Shown here one piece after another: positions 26,197-35,004 of a stretch of 64,000 nt of DNA. Numbering within the stretch: the stretch's first letter is position 1; the number at the start of each line of letters is the position of its first letter. Made by a program: the position numbers and the translations under genes. This DNA is from Paenibacillus eucommiae (GTDB taxonomy: Bacteria; Bacillota; Bacilli; Paenibacillales; NBRC-103111): assembly GCF_017874215.1 (NCBI RefSeq), contig NZ_JAGGLB010000007.1, positions 1 to 64,000 on the forward strand, given 5' to 3'. The notes below the pieces were generated by a model that saw nothing but the letters and a program-made list of their open reading frames with translations, was not told the DNA's origin and ran no database searches.

Positions 26197-27561
26197 CTAC
26201 AAATTCTTCTTTTGAAAAGAGTCCCTGTACTCCTGCGGCGTCATTTTGAACATTTTTTTGAACGACCGGTTAAATTGAGGCGCCGCTTCATACCCTACGT
26301 TCGTTGCTATCTCCTGAATTTTCACAGACGTTTCAGCGAGCTGCTGCTTGGCTTTCTTCATTCGTTCTTCCGTTATGTAGTCTGAAAGCATCGTTCCTGT
26401 CATCCGTTTATACAAACGGGATAAATAAGTCGGGCTATGATGAACTATGGTAGACAGCTTGGTCAAAGAGAGGTCGCCTCCAAGATGCTGCTGGATATAC
26501 TGATTGATGGAGGTAATCAGCCCTTGGCTTTGCTGTGATTCGGAAACAGGCTGAAGCATCTGCGTCCCCTTTGGGAACCCGAAGCTTTCGCTATCCTGGA
26601 TAAGCAGCTCGTGCCCGCCATTGAAGCCTTGTCCAAGCAGCGTTTTCAAATGGTCGAATTGGGAGCCCAGCTGCTCCCATGCGTAAGCTTCGCGGCCAAT
26701 GACAAAGGACACAGGCAGCTTCAACAGTTGCCCGCAAGTTTCTTGCACAGCCTCCATAATGCCATAAACTCTTGATTTCATATTTTGCCAAGCTCTTTTT
26801 TCCTGCTCCAGGTCTAAAGTATCTTTTTCTAATAAATCTCTAGGCTGCATAAACCACAGAAATTTATAAGACTCAAATACGACAGAAACATGAGCAACCG
26901 TTGGTGACAAGTATTCCTCGGCAATGTTCTGACAAGCATATATAAGCAGTGTTCGATCAGACTCACTTAAGTCGTCCTGCCATACATCCACTTTACCCGC
27001 CACAAGCAGCACCCTTTTTTCCGGGAACAGAGGAATTTCCGATTCGTTAAATCTTTTTCCGATTTCTTTCAAGGAAAGAGAGGCATCCTGCATCAGATCG
27101 AACAGCGTGTTTTTTTGCAGGGCCGGGATGGCGAGCTGAAGCTTTTTTTTCGCATTCAACATATAATCAGCTCCGTCCTCAACCCTCTCCAGTTCAGCAA
27201 ACGCTTTCTTCACAGCTGCCAAAATAATATGATCATCTTCATTTTTCAGCACATAATCAACAACGCCGCCAGTGCGGATAGCATGACGAACGTAGTCGAA
27301 ATCATTGTATCCCGTAAGAAAAATCACCTTACAGCGCGGCCAGCTTTGCATGATTTGCTTATGAAGCTCAATTCCGCTCATTCCAGGCATACGGATATCT
27401 GAAATCACCACATCAATCCGCGTTTGCTGCAGATAATCCAGTGCCTCATACACGTTATAAGCGCGGCAAGCCTCCAGCTCCAAATGCGCGGCCTCGCGAA
27501 GCAATTGATACAAGCTGTTTACAATAATGGGCTCATCATCGACGATAAGTACACGATACAT
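26197..27561 (-). CDS. Response regulator, YesN type (REC plus AraC)
   Basis: This 454-aa transcription factor has acidic residues in IVDDEP, phospho-acceptor Asp55 in VISDIRMPG and Lys in VDYVLKNED. The middle region of about 220 residues is followed by two AraC helix-turn-helix units (LTKLSTIVHHSPTYLSRLYK and IQEIATNVGYEAAPQFNRSF). The ATG at 27561 follows AAGGAG. It lies 2 bases after the kinase gene and 107 bases before the lipoprotein gene, its probable first target. Confidence 0.94.
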   Translation of the reverse strand: MYRVLIVDDEPIIVNSLYQLLREAAHLELEACRAYNVYEALDYLQQTRIDVVISDIRMPGMSGIELHKQIMQSWPRCKVIFLTGYNDFDYVRHAIRTGGVVDYVLKNEDDHIILAAVKKAFAELERVEDGADYMLNAKKKLQLAIPALQKNTLFDLMQDASLSLKEIGKRFNESEIPLFPEKRVLLVAGKVDVWQDDLSESDRTLLIYACQNIAEEYLSPTVAHVSVVFESYKFLWFMQPRDLLEKDTLDLEQEKRAWQNMKSRVYGIMEAVQETCGQLLKLPVSFVIGREAYAWEQLGSQFDHLKTLLGQGFNGGHELLIQDSESFGFPKGTQMLQPVSESQQSQGLITSINQYIQQHLGGDLSLTKLSTIVHHSPTYLSRLYKRMTGTMLSDYITEERMKKAKQQLAETSVKIQEIATNVGYEAAPQFNRSFKKMFKMTPQEYRDSFQKKNL

Positions 27562-27563
27562 GT

Positions 27564-29351
27564 TTATTCTCCTTTGTATGGTTTGTCATTTTTATCATGC
27601 TTGTCATTAGGGATATAAATCCGGACCAGCAAGCCGCCCATAGCACCAGGCATGACCTCCAGTCCTCCGCGTTCACCATATTTTAGCTTCAGACGGCGCT
27701 GAATATTAACGAGTCCCGTCGTCTCTCCTTCCTCATCAAAGGCTAGCTTCCTGCGCATGTCTGCCAACTGCTCCTCCGTCAAGCCAGCTCCATTATCCTC
27801 TACCGAGAAATAAAGCTTATCTTCAGCGATCTCATAGCCAATATGCAATCTTCCTTCTGCTACAACGTCACCGAGCCCATGCTCATAAGCATTCTCGACA
27901 AGAGGCTGAAAAATCAGGCGGGGAATCATAATATCTTGAAAGCCAGCGGGAAGCGGTTGAAAATCCGTAGTGATTCGATTGGAGAAACGAATATTCTGGA
28001 TCTCTACATAAGACCTGACATGATTCACCTCATTCTCGATGGACACTTCCTCTAAGCCGTTACGGGTAATAAACTGAAAATAATCACCCAGATTTTTGGA
28101 CACCTTCTCTGCTGTCTCATTCTCATCGTTTTTAATCAAGCGGTGAAGAATAAAAAAGCTGTTATAAAGAAAATGAGGGGTAATCTGCATCTGCAGCTGC
28201 TTCAGCTCGGATTGCTGTAATCGGATTTTCTGCACATAAAGCTCATCAATGAGCGTCTTCAAGCTTTGTACCGTTCTATCGAAACGGTTAAAAATATAGC
28301 CGAATTCATCCTGCCGAATCGAGGGCAGCGCCGCATTGAAATTGCCTTCTTCCACATTTCTAAACCGTTTAATCAAAATCTGCAGAGGGCGGTGAATCAG
28401 CAAATAAATACCGTATGAGAACAAAATGACAATCACAATCGAACAGCATACAAGCAGCCAGAACCAGGTGCCATACGTTTTCAACTGCCCCAAAATTATA
28501 TTCTCAGGAAAATAAAACAGCAGTGCTGCTTCCAAAAAAGCTGACTTCTCATAAATAACCACATATTTTTCTTTGCCGACGCTGACCTGCTTCGTGAAAA
28601 CAGCCGCTTGCCCGATCTCTGACTCCAGCTGCTTTCCCAGCTGCTTTCTGATTTCCGCCACAGGCTCGGGGTACTTATCATTAGCAACCGTCCAGTTTTC
28701 GTTAAATAATATCGCCCCACCCTCCTGTGGGAACGCATTCAACGCATTTCGCAGCGCATCCACAGACAATTCGATATTTTGAATAAATTGAGGGGGCTTC
28801 GAATCCCTGTTGATCAAAATATTTGGATAAGTTAAATTTAAGTACAGCCGATCTTTCCAAAAGGTTAACGGAAACCCGCTGCTGGAAGTAGCCTCGACGA
28901 TTTCCTCCGCCTCCTTTTTCACATTGGGATTGTTGGGGGCATTGGAGGTTGAAACTGCACTTCCCAGCGAATCGATATAAATACTGATATCCTTGACATA
29001 CACACTGGAATCCTTTAATGCCGTTAATTTCATCTTCAAATTGTTGATCGCCTTCGTCCGCATATAATCCGTCATAATAGGCATTTGATAGCTCAATTGC
29101 ATAAGATCCTCATCATTAATAAACTCTTGCTGCGCGCGGCTAATGCGCTCCAGCTCCTTCTCCAGCGACATGAAATAATAATGAATCGTTGTGCTCGTGG
29201 AGTTCGATATTTGGTTTTTCACTTCTTGCTTGCCAAGCTCATTTAGAGTAAGGCTCAAGGCAAATAGAGGCATCATAATAACCAAAAAAGTGATAATAAG
29301 CTTCGGAAAAATAGGAATATTGCCAAATTTCATCTTCTTCCACATGTACAA
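27564..29351 (-). CDS. Sensor histidine kinase, YesM type
   Basis: This 595-aa membrane kinase pairs with the regulator encoded 2 bases downstream. It has a membrane segment at about 15-37, an extracellular sensor domain to about 290, a second membrane segment, HAMP (FRNVEEGNFNAALPS), a His_kinase domain with LQMQITPHFLYNSFF (phospho-His), and an ATPase domain with LVENAYEHGLG and VEDNGAGL. The start codon is TTG at 29351, 8 bases after GGAGG; an ATG two codons later is too far from the ribosome site. The ligand is probably the sugar handled by the operon at 14.3-26.1 kb, or a breakdown product. Confidence 0.93.
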   Translation of the reverse strand: MYMWKKMKFGNIPIFPKLIITFLVIMMPLFALSLTLNELGKQEVKNQISNSTSTTIHYYFMSLEKELERISRAQQEFINDEDLMQLSYQMPIMTDYMRTKAINNLKMKLTALKDSSVYVKDISIYIDSLGSAVSTSNAPNNPNVKKEAEEIVEATSSSGFPLTFWKDRLYLNLTYPNILINRDSKPPQFIQNIELSVDALRNALNAFPQEGGAILFNENWTVANDKYPEPVAEIRKQLGKQLESEIGQAAVFTKQVSVGKEKYVVIYEKSAFLEAALLFYFPENIILGQLKTYGTWFWLLVCCSIVIVILFSYGIYLLIHRPLQILIKRFRNVEEGNFNAALPSIRQDEFGYIFNRFDRTVQSLKTLIDELYVQKIRLQQSELKQLQMQITPHFLYNSFFILHRLIKNDENETAEKVSKNLGDYFQFITRNGLEEVSIENEVNHVRSYVEIQNIRFSNRITTDFQPLPAGFQDIMIPRLIFQPLVENAYEHGLGDVVAEGRLHIGYEIAEDKLYFSVEDNGAGLTEEQLADMRRKLAFDEEGETTGLVNIQRRLKLKYGERGGLEVMPGAMGGLLVRIYIPNDKHDKNDKPYKGE

Positions 29352-29448
29352 TGATCCATCCTCCCCATGATCGCATCATCCAAACCTGTATCGTAAGCAT
29401 ACGCCTTTAATCAGACTCATTATACGACAGCTGGTTCGTTTTATCTAT

Positions 29449-29745
29449 GGAGGGAATGGCTGTGGGCTCCAGCCGCTGTAGATGAAGAACGGCCCGCCAG
29501 CGCGCAAAACCGAGAGGGGAACTGCTGCTTTGCTACTTTAACGATGTTTTTCATCGTTAAAAGCACCAGCTCCAACCACATCCTTACTTTAACGATGTTC
29601 ATCGTTAAATCCCTGTTTTCTACCCTGAGAGGGCCATCCGACCTCTTATAACGATGAAAAACATCATTAACGTGCTGATTAACCTGGAAACACTTGCTTT
29701 AACGATGAAAAACATCGTTAAGTCAAGCATATGCTCATTCCGGTG
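29449..29745. repeat. Dispersed mosaic intergenic repeat, copy D
   Basis: It begins with only the left arm of the large palindrome (GAGGGAATGGCTGTGGG) fused to a distal block (GAAGAACGGCCCGCC), so the palindrome core is deleted. Four AACGATG hairpins follow: 29537-29561 (T5 loop), 29588-29609 (2-base loop), about 29648-29671 (A5 loop, one stem mismatch) and 29698-29721 (A5 loop). It occupies the gap between the MFS gene end and the kinase start. Nothing was recognised between 29745 and 29930. Confidence 0.8.
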
Positions 29746-29930
29746 AAAAACAGGCTTGCTCTAGACACTACTATCCCTCCTATTCCCAAATCCCTGCCCT
29801 GATCTCAGCCACAAATTGCCTAACGTGCCACTCTCAAACCGATAATAATAATATCCACCTTAACCACTGTAAAGCACTGTGTAATTGAATTTTTTGCTCC
29901 ATGCATCCCCCAAATACTTATACTTTCCAA

Positions 29931-29957
29931 CAAAACAAAAAAACGCCTTACGGCGTC
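29931..29957 (-). terminator. Rho-independent terminator after the MFS gene
   Basis: The minus strand has a short GC stem ACGCC/GGCGT with a four-base loop, followed by a T7 tail. It lies about 100 bases past the MFS stop codon, beyond a 9-base tandem repeat. It is almost the same hairpin as the interrupted one at 14.1 kb. Confidence 0.75.
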
Positions 29958-29977
29958 AAGAGATCTTAGTACTATTA

Positions 29978-30040
29978 TTTCTACTGTTTCTACTGTTTCT
30001 ACTGTTTCTACTGTTTCTACTGTTTCTACTCCTTCTACTT
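29978..30040. repeat. Tandem 9-base repeat TTTCTACTG
   Basis: Six consecutive copies of TTTCTACTG and one degenerate copy lie just after the MFS stop codon. On the minus strand the unit would read Val-Glu-Thr, but no ribosome site or gene supports translation. Similar 9-base periodicities occur inside coding regions at about 45.5 and 49.6 kb, which suggests replication slippage is common in this strain. Confidence 0.8.
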
Positions 30041-30055
30041 TTCCTATCATTACCA

Positions 30056-31315
30056 TCACTTCGCTGTCGAAGGGGCAGAACCCATTTGCAGCTTGGCATC
30101 CGTAGGAAGAAGCGCCGCCAGTAGGCCAATCAACGGCAAATAAGCACATAGCTGAATAACAAATGAAATGCTGGTTACATCAGCCAGCATCCCTAACACA
30201 GCTGAACCAATGCCGCCAAGGCCAAAGGCAATGCCGAAAAACAATCCGGATACGGTCCCTACCTTCCCCGGCAGTAGCTCCTGTGCGTAAACGATGATGA
30301 CCGAAAACCCTGACAGCAAAATAAATCCAATAAGCACACAAAGCACGCCTGACCAGAACAAATTGGCATATGGCAGCAGCAGCGAGAAAGGTGCCGTTCC
30401 CAGAATCGAGAACCAGATCATATTCCGCCTTCCGAAGCGGTCCGCCATCGGTCCCCCGAGGAAGGTTCCTACTGCTCCGGCAGCCAGCAAAGCAAAAATA
30501 AACACTTGCGCATATTCGGTCGAAACTTGATGATGGTCAATCAAATAAAACGCATAGAACCCGGTCATACTCGCCATATATACAAATTTGGAGAACAGCA
30601 GCAAAATTAATATAGTCATGGAGTACGCTATTATTTTTGTAGGCAGCTGTTTTTTTGCGATAATCACTTTCTTTACCAGCGTTTGACTTGTTATATAATT
30701 GCGGTACCATTTGGCGACAAAAAATTGCACAATAATAGCTGCTACGGCTGCAAATGTAAACCAAATAATACCGAATTGACCAAACGGGACGAAAATGAGT
30801 GCGGTAAAAACAGGCGCCAATGCCTGACCAATGTTTCCCCCGGTTTGAAAAATCGACTGTGCCAGTCCTCTCCGCTGTCCTCCAGCTAAATAAGCCACAC
30901 GGGACGCCTCTGGATGAAGAACGGATGATCCCAATCCGATGAAAATTACCGACAAAATTACCTGTATAAAAGAGCTCGCTCCAGCTAATACGACCATGCC
31001 GATCAAAGAAAAAACTACACCGGCAGGAAGCAGATATGGCTTGGGCTTCGAATCTGTATACAGACCGATCAACGGCTGAAATAACGAAGCGGTCACATTT
31101 AATGTAAAAGCGATCCAGCCAATTTGTGAAAAGCTCAGCTTTAACGATTCATGAAGAATGGGAAAAATCGCCGGTATCACAGATTGAATCGAATCATTCA
31201 ATAAATGAACAATACTGATTGAAAACAGAATGGAATAAACAGTCCTCTGGTGCATCTGATTCGTCTGGTTCGTTTGTTGGGGGTTGATTGCAGCTTTTCC
31301 CGCTGTTACGCTCAT
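30056..31315 (-). CDS. MFS transporter, fosmidomycin-resistance (Fsr)-like
   Basis: This membrane exporter of 419 aa has twelve hydrophobic segments. VHLLNDSIQSVIPAIFPIL, the first-helix pattern with a conserved Asn-Asp, and the SSVLHPEASR motif are typical of the Fsr group. The ATG at 31333 is in frame, but the ATG at 31315 has AAAGGATG at good spacing. It lies 57 bases after the GntR gene on the same strand, so that regulator probably controls it. Drug export is suggested by family only; the natural substrate is unknown. Confidence 0.87.
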   Translation of the reverse strand: MSVTAGKAAINPQQTNQTNQMHQRTVYSILFSISIVHLLNDSIQSVIPAIFPILHESLKLSFSQIGWIAFTLNVTASLFQPLIGLYTDSKPKPYLLPAGVVFSLIGMVVLAGASSFIQVILSVIFIGLGSSVLHPEASRVAYLAGGQRRGLAQSIFQTGGNIGQALAPVFTALIFVPFGQFGIIWFTFAAVAAIIVQFFVAKWYRNYITSQTLVKKVIIAKKQLPTKIIAYSMTILILLLFSKFVYMASMTGFYAFYLIDHHQVSTEYAQVFIFALLAAGAVGTFLGGPMADRFGRRNMIWFSILGTAPFSLLLPYANLFWSGVLCVLIGFILLSGFSVIIVYAQELLPGKVGTVSGLFFGIAFGLGGIGSAVLGMLADVTSISFVIQLCAYLPLIGLLAALLPTDAKLQMGSAPSTAK

Positions 31316-31372
31316 AAAAAAACATCCTTTCATCTTAACATCTGACGTTTTAAAGCAAATCAGAAATGACCG

Positions 31373-32083
31373 TCATTCCTGATTAAAAATTTGCTTAAGC
31401 TCAGTAACTGTCTTTTCCAAATTTTGCATTGTCCAATGCACAGCTGCCGAGCCATCCTTGGCTTTAATAGCTTCGTACAAATTTTCGTGAAATAAAACAT
31501 GCGGATCATGCTCATCACGCTGCTCGTTCGTTAGCTTATGGAGCGCATCGAGCAGAACAGCCGAGAACGTCCGGTACAAGTCGATGACGACAGCATTCTT
31601 ACTGGCGACGGCCACGCTAAGATGGAAGTCCACGTCAGCCTTTAAGTAGGCTTGTGTATCTCCTTTCTCCAGCGCCTGTGAACGTATTTCCAAATGACTG
31701 CGCATTTGATCCAGATCCTCTTGATCACGCCGTTCCGCGGCAAGCTTGGCAATTTCCAGCTCGAGCATTTTTCTGACTTCGTATACTTCCAGAATTTCAG
31801 CCCTACGCAGCCGGTTCGCAAGCGGCTCTTGAATAACGGGACTCGCTATTAGATATGTCCCAAAGCCTTGCTTCTTCTCCAACAAGCCAGCATGGACGAG
31901 CACTCTTACAGCTTCCCGAACCGTTGAGCGGCCAACGCCAAATTGCTCCATCAGCTCCGGCTCGGTAGGAATTTTCTCGCCGTGCTGAATTTCGCCGCTG
32001 GATATTTTCTTCTGCAGCTGGACCACTACATCATCCACTAGCTTAGGACGGTTCAAAGTCTGAAAAGACACTTTTGCATTCAT
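31373..32083 (-). CDS. GntR-family transcriptional regulator, FadR/FCD subgroup
   Basis: This 236-aa DNA-binding protein has an N-terminal winged helix (EKIPTEPELMEQFGVGRSTV, residues about 40-60) and an all-helical FCD ligand domain with EVRKMLELEIAKLAAER and VDFHLSVAVAS. Members usually sense organic or sugar acids. The ATG at 32083 follows ATAGGAG. It precedes the MFS transporter gene. An operator was not confidently identified in the AT-rich upstream region. Confidence 0.92.
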   Translation of the reverse strand: MNAKVSFQTLNRPKLVDDVVVQLQKKISSGEIQHGEKIPTEPELMEQFGVGRSTVREAVRVLVHAGLLEKKQGFGTYLIASPVIQEPLANRLRRAEILEVYEVRKMLELEIAKLAAERRDQEDLDQMRSHLEIRSQALEKGDTQAYLKADVDFHLSVAVASKNAVVIDLYRTFSAVLLDALHKLTNEQRDEHDPHVLFHENLYEAIKAKDGSAAVHWTMQNLEKTVTELKQIFNQE

Positions 32084-32194
32084 CTGATCATCTCCTATTT
32101 GAGCATATTACCATATCTTATATTAATGATCAATCGTAAATATCGTATCTCCGTTTAGTTATAGGGAATTACTTCGACAGCATACACTTCTAGT

Positions 32195-32440
32195 CCTCTT
32201 AATTGGAGGAGCTTTCGTAGCGGGCAAAGGCGCTGGGAAGGAAGAGCGCGCTGTGGCGTCGCCGCTTGCTACTTTAGTGATGTTTTTCATCGTTAAAAGC
32301 ACGAGGTCGTCTCCACAACCTTACTTTAACAATGAAAATCATCGTTAAGTGAAGCACACGCTCAATTCGGGGGACAGGCTGCTGGGCTGCTACGGATTGC
32401 TCTTCCACTTTCCACTCTCCACTCTTCCACCAAAAACATA
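32195..32440. repeat. Dispersed mosaic intergenic repeat, copy E
   Basis: This copy has the GGCGCTGGGAAGGAAGAGCGCG block and two decayed hairpins, one near 32272-32297 (TTTAGTGATG, T5 loop, CATCGTTAAA) and one near 32324-32347 (TTTAACAATG...CATCGTTAA). It lacks the large palindrome. It lies between the GntR start and the terminator of the transglutaminase gene. No gene is seen in the 430-base gap. Confidence 0.75.
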
Positions 32441-32463
32441 TACTTCCCAGTAACTTCATAACA

Positions 32464-32499
32464 AAGAGCCCTGACCATCATTCTGGTGTCAGGGCTCTT
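32464..32499 (-). terminator. Rho-independent terminator of the transglutaminase gene
   Basis: A perfect 12-bp stem AAGAGCCCTGAC / GTCAGGGCTCTT encloses a 12-base loop, 16 bases past the stop codon of the gene at 32515. A moderately T-rich tail follows on the minus strand. Confidence 0.85.
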
Positions 32500-32514
32500 C
32501 GCAGCAGCTGCGAT

Positions 32515-33321
32515 CTAGTATTGTTTTTCTGTTGTATATTGAGTGGCACTCTTAACCATGTCATATTTCTTTTTGTTGTCCTTCAATCCAGCATCAACAG
32601 TAGTATCGATAATAACCCATTTATTGTCCAGGAAAACTTCATTCCATGCATGATACACATTTACATAAGTACTTTTGCCCATAACCAGCTTGGTTGGAAT
32701 ATCCAAGCTGCGCAGCATTGCTGCTACAAGTGATGCATAGCCGTAACAAATATCTTTCTGAGAAGTTAAGGTGCGGTCAATTTGGGGAAGATAATCATTC
32801 GTTACGCTAGTAGCAAGCTTGGAATCATATTTAATGTTATTAATTACGTAGTCGTAGATGGCTTTTACTTTGTCAGCATCGGTCTCTTTCTTCGCCGTTA
32901 GCTCCTTCGCTTTTTGGACGGCTTTACTTGAAGCACTCCAGCTTATATTTTGAATGGAATTCAAGTACACGACTTTACTGTCAGCCAAATTAAGCTTTAC
33001 CGTACCTTTTTGCACAGCTTTATATTTGTTGCCGCTTATATTTTCCAATACTGTGATCGTATATTCTCCATTGCCCAGCTGCAGAGGGAACCGTTCCTCC
33101 TGCTTGCCCGCTGTTAAGGTATACGTATATTTTTCATTTCCTTTGACGATCGTCACCATAGTCTTAACGTTTGCTTTCACATCATAGCTAATTCCTACTG
33201 CTCCAGCAGCAACATTCGCCGTATTCAACCATTCTTTACTGACAGCTGCAGCATATGCAGGGACATTAAACAACGAGATAAACATAGCAAGCATGGTTGC
33301 TATCAGCGTAAATTTACGCAT
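32515..33321 (-). CDS. Secreted transglutaminase-like domain protein
   Basis: This exported protein of 268 aa begins MRKFTLIATMLAMFISLFNV with a Sec signal peptide cleaved after about AYA. A beta-rich region of about 110 residues precedes the transglutaminase-like core. The core's catalytic triad is visible: Cys in KDICYGYASLVAA, His in VYHAWNEVFL, and Asp in VIIDTTVD. An in-frame ATG at 33360 lies inside the riboswitch; the ATG at 33321 has AAGGGAG at correct spacing. Two c-di-GMP-I riboswitches precede it, so expression responds to cyclic di-GMP. A role in cell-surface or matrix modification during the motile-sessile switch is a reasonable inference. Whether it cross-links or hydrolyses is unknown. 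Confidence 0.9.
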   Translation of the reverse strand: MRKFTLIATMLAMFISLFNVPAYAAAVSKEWLNTANVAAGAVGISYDVKANVKTMVTIVKGNEKYTYTLTAGKQEERFPLQLGNGEYTITVLENISGNKYKAVQKGTVKLNLADSKVVYLNSIQNISWSASSKAVQKAKELTAKKETDADKVKAIYDYVINNIKYDSKLATSVTNDYLPQIDRTLTSQKDICYGYASLVAAMLRSLDIPTKLVMGKSTYVNVYHAWNEVFLDNKWVIIDTTVDAGLKDNKKKYDMVKSATQYTTEKQY

Positions 33322-33329
33322 AAATAAAA

Positions 33330-33418
33330 CTCCCTTCGGTGGCCAGGCTGCCATCTTCATTAAGAAGGCCCTATAGCTTTGCGTCCCTACCTTTCGATAG
33401 GTTTGCCATTATCGTATA
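33330..33418 (-). promoter_or_regulatory. c-di-GMP-I (GEMM) riboswitch, gene-proximal copy
   Basis: The minus strand carries the conserved GEMM-I core: GGCAAACC, a GAAA tetraloop, GGGACGCAAAGC, GGGCC, and the receptor-side GGCAGCCTGGCCACCGA. The aptamer ends directly at the ribosome site of the transglutaminase gene (GAAGGGAG), so ligand binding could control access of ribosomes. Confidence 0.92.
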
Positions 33419-33502
33419 AAGTTCTATCTAAAACTATTCAAACTATACAATTATACAAACTTTTCAAACTATTTTTTAAATTAAAACTTAAACTTTTAAA
33501 AA

Positions 33503-33602
33503 AACAAAAAAACCGTTCTATTCGGTAGCTGGCTGCCATCAATCGGAAGGCCCTTTAGCTTTGCGTCCCTATCTTTCGACAGGTTTGCCGTTATCGTGAA
33601 AA
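33503..33602 (-). promoter_or_regulatory. c-di-GMP-I (GEMM) riboswitch, promoter-proximal copy with terminator
   Basis: This second aptamer has the same core (ACGGCAAACC, GAAA loop, GGGACGCAAAGC, GGGCC, GGCAGCCAGCTACCGA). It is followed at once by ACCGAATAGAACGGT and a T7 run. The terminator stem reuses the last aptamer bases (ACCG), as expected for ligand-dependent termination. The stem is short (4 bp). About 85 AT-rich bases separate it from the second aptamer. Confidence 0.9.
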
Positions 33603-33616
33603 AGTTTTACTTCTTC

Positions 33617-33644
33617 ATAGTATCATATCTATTGAATATAGCAA
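33617..33644 (-). promoter_or_regulatory. Sigma-A type promoter of the riboswitch transcript
   Basis: The minus strand has TTGCTA, a 16-base spacer and TACTAT, with an extended TG one base before the -10. The start would fall about 10 bases before the first aptamer. This makes the transglutaminase gene independent of the REC-BTAD gene upstream. Confidence 0.6.
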
Positions 33645-33668
33645 GACACACACTATAAATGATTATAT

Positions 33669-34823
33669 TTACCTATTATAAACTAAACCTTCGCTCTTCC
33701 AACCTTGATACCATTGTGCAACTCTATCATCTGGCCGTGAATCGAGCTCCCTTTTCAAAGTCTCCGTCAACAGCATGTACTGCTCTTCTACAGCCGCATT
33801 ATGATGTGATAAATCATAGAGCTTCATCAAAGAAAAATAGCTTTCCTCGAAAACAGGATTCAACTGCTGAATCTTCAAATTTATCCTGATTGCCTCGCTG
33901 TGCATGCCCTGCCGGGTGTAAAACCGGATCATATTTTGCGCATGATGCAGCCACAGCCTCCGCAGTCGTTCACGTTCGTGCTCTGCCCACAAGTAATCAT
34001 AATCGCTCAAATAATCACCTGTATACTGGTTAAACAAGCTTTCGTGCTTATCGATAGTGTGCTGCTCAGGACTGTCCAGCTGCTTTAATTGATGCTCCCA
34101 TTCTTCGGTGTCGATACGAACAGTGCTGGTATCTAGGCTGTATCCATCTGTCAGGCTTCCACTGTTAATAGTGACAGATCCAACTTCATTGCGCTGTAAA
34201 GATTGGCGAATCTGATAAATAGTCGTATACAGTTGGGCTGCTGCCCTTCGCTCTTCGAAATCCGGCCATAGCAATTCAAGCAATTCATCTCTGGCAATCA
34301 CCCTGCCTCTGTGATGAAGCAAATACACGAACAATTCCTGCGCCTTGGAGGTTCGCCACTTCAGCCTCTCTGACTTCTGGCCCGGCATTTCAAACTGGAG
34401 TGTTTTCAGGCAGCGAATAAGCACAGACTGTGGTGATGAAGAAACTGTAACATTAACGTCCCCTCTGACACGATCTTGTAAACGTTGAACGGCTCTTCCC
34501 AAACGGTCCATATGAAGCGGCTTCATCACATAATCCAATGCATTAAGATCGAAAGCTTGAACCGCGTATTGATCAAATGCAGTTACGAACACAATCTGTA
34601 TAGCAGGGCAGTTCTCCTGAATTTGCACAGCCATCTTCAAACCATCAATCCCGGGCATATGAATATCCAGGAATACAGCATCCGGCCGAAGCTCACCAAT
34701 CCATTCGATAGCCTCTATCGGATTTAAATACGTTCCTACAACATCGATTCCCCCCATTTTCTCTAACATCTTGGTTAGCTGCAGCAAAGCTAGCCGCTCA
34801 TCATCGACCAATATAACTCTCAT
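33669..34823 (-). CDS. Response regulator with winged-helix and BTAD domains
   Basis: This 384-aa orphan regulator has a receiver with DD in ILVDDERL, acceptor Asp53 in VFLDIHMPG and Lys in DYVMKPL. An OmpR-type winged helix (residues about 145-225, with ARDELLELLWPDFEERRAA) and a bacterial transcriptional activation domain of TPR-like helices to the end follow. The ATG at 34823 follows GGGGAGGA. No kinase gene is adjacent. It is immediately upstream of the riboswitch unit, but a promoter lies between, so co-transcription is only possible as read-through. Confidence 0.9.
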   Translation of the reverse strand: MRVILVDDERLALLQLTKMLEKMGGIDVVGTYLNPIEAIEWIGELRPDAVFLDIHMPGIDGLKMAVQIQENCPAIQIVFVTAFDQYAVQAFDLNALDYVMKPLHMDRLGRAVQRLQDRVRGDVNVTVSSSPQSVLIRCLKTLQFEMPGQKSERLKWRTSKAQELFVYLLHHRGRVIARDELLELLWPDFEERRAAAQLYTTIYQIRQSLQRNEVGSVTINSGSLTDGYSLDTSTVRIDTEEWEHQLKQLDSPEQHTIDKHESLFNQYTGDYLSDYDYLWAEHERERLRRLWLHHAQNMIRFYTRQGMHSEAIRINLKIQQLNPVFEESYFSLMKLYDLSHHNAAVEEQYMLLTETLKRELDSRPDDRVAQWYQGWKSEGLVYNR

Positions 34824-35004
34824 CTGATAGTCACATCCTCCCCCTAATTATTATCGGCATAAGTTCGTAGCGATCTTATAGCACGAGGAAAAAAATGCAG
34901 AACTTTGTAACATTTTGGTAAATGATTAGAACATTTGATCATATTATACCTTAATTTGCTTGTATGGAAAACCTTGATTAATTTATACGTTCTACTTCTT
35001 GTAT

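Noticed and set aside
29820..30149. Open frame containing Val-Glu-Thr repeats
   Set aside because: It is created by the 9-base tandem repeat and runs across the MFS gene end in another frame, with a terminator inside.
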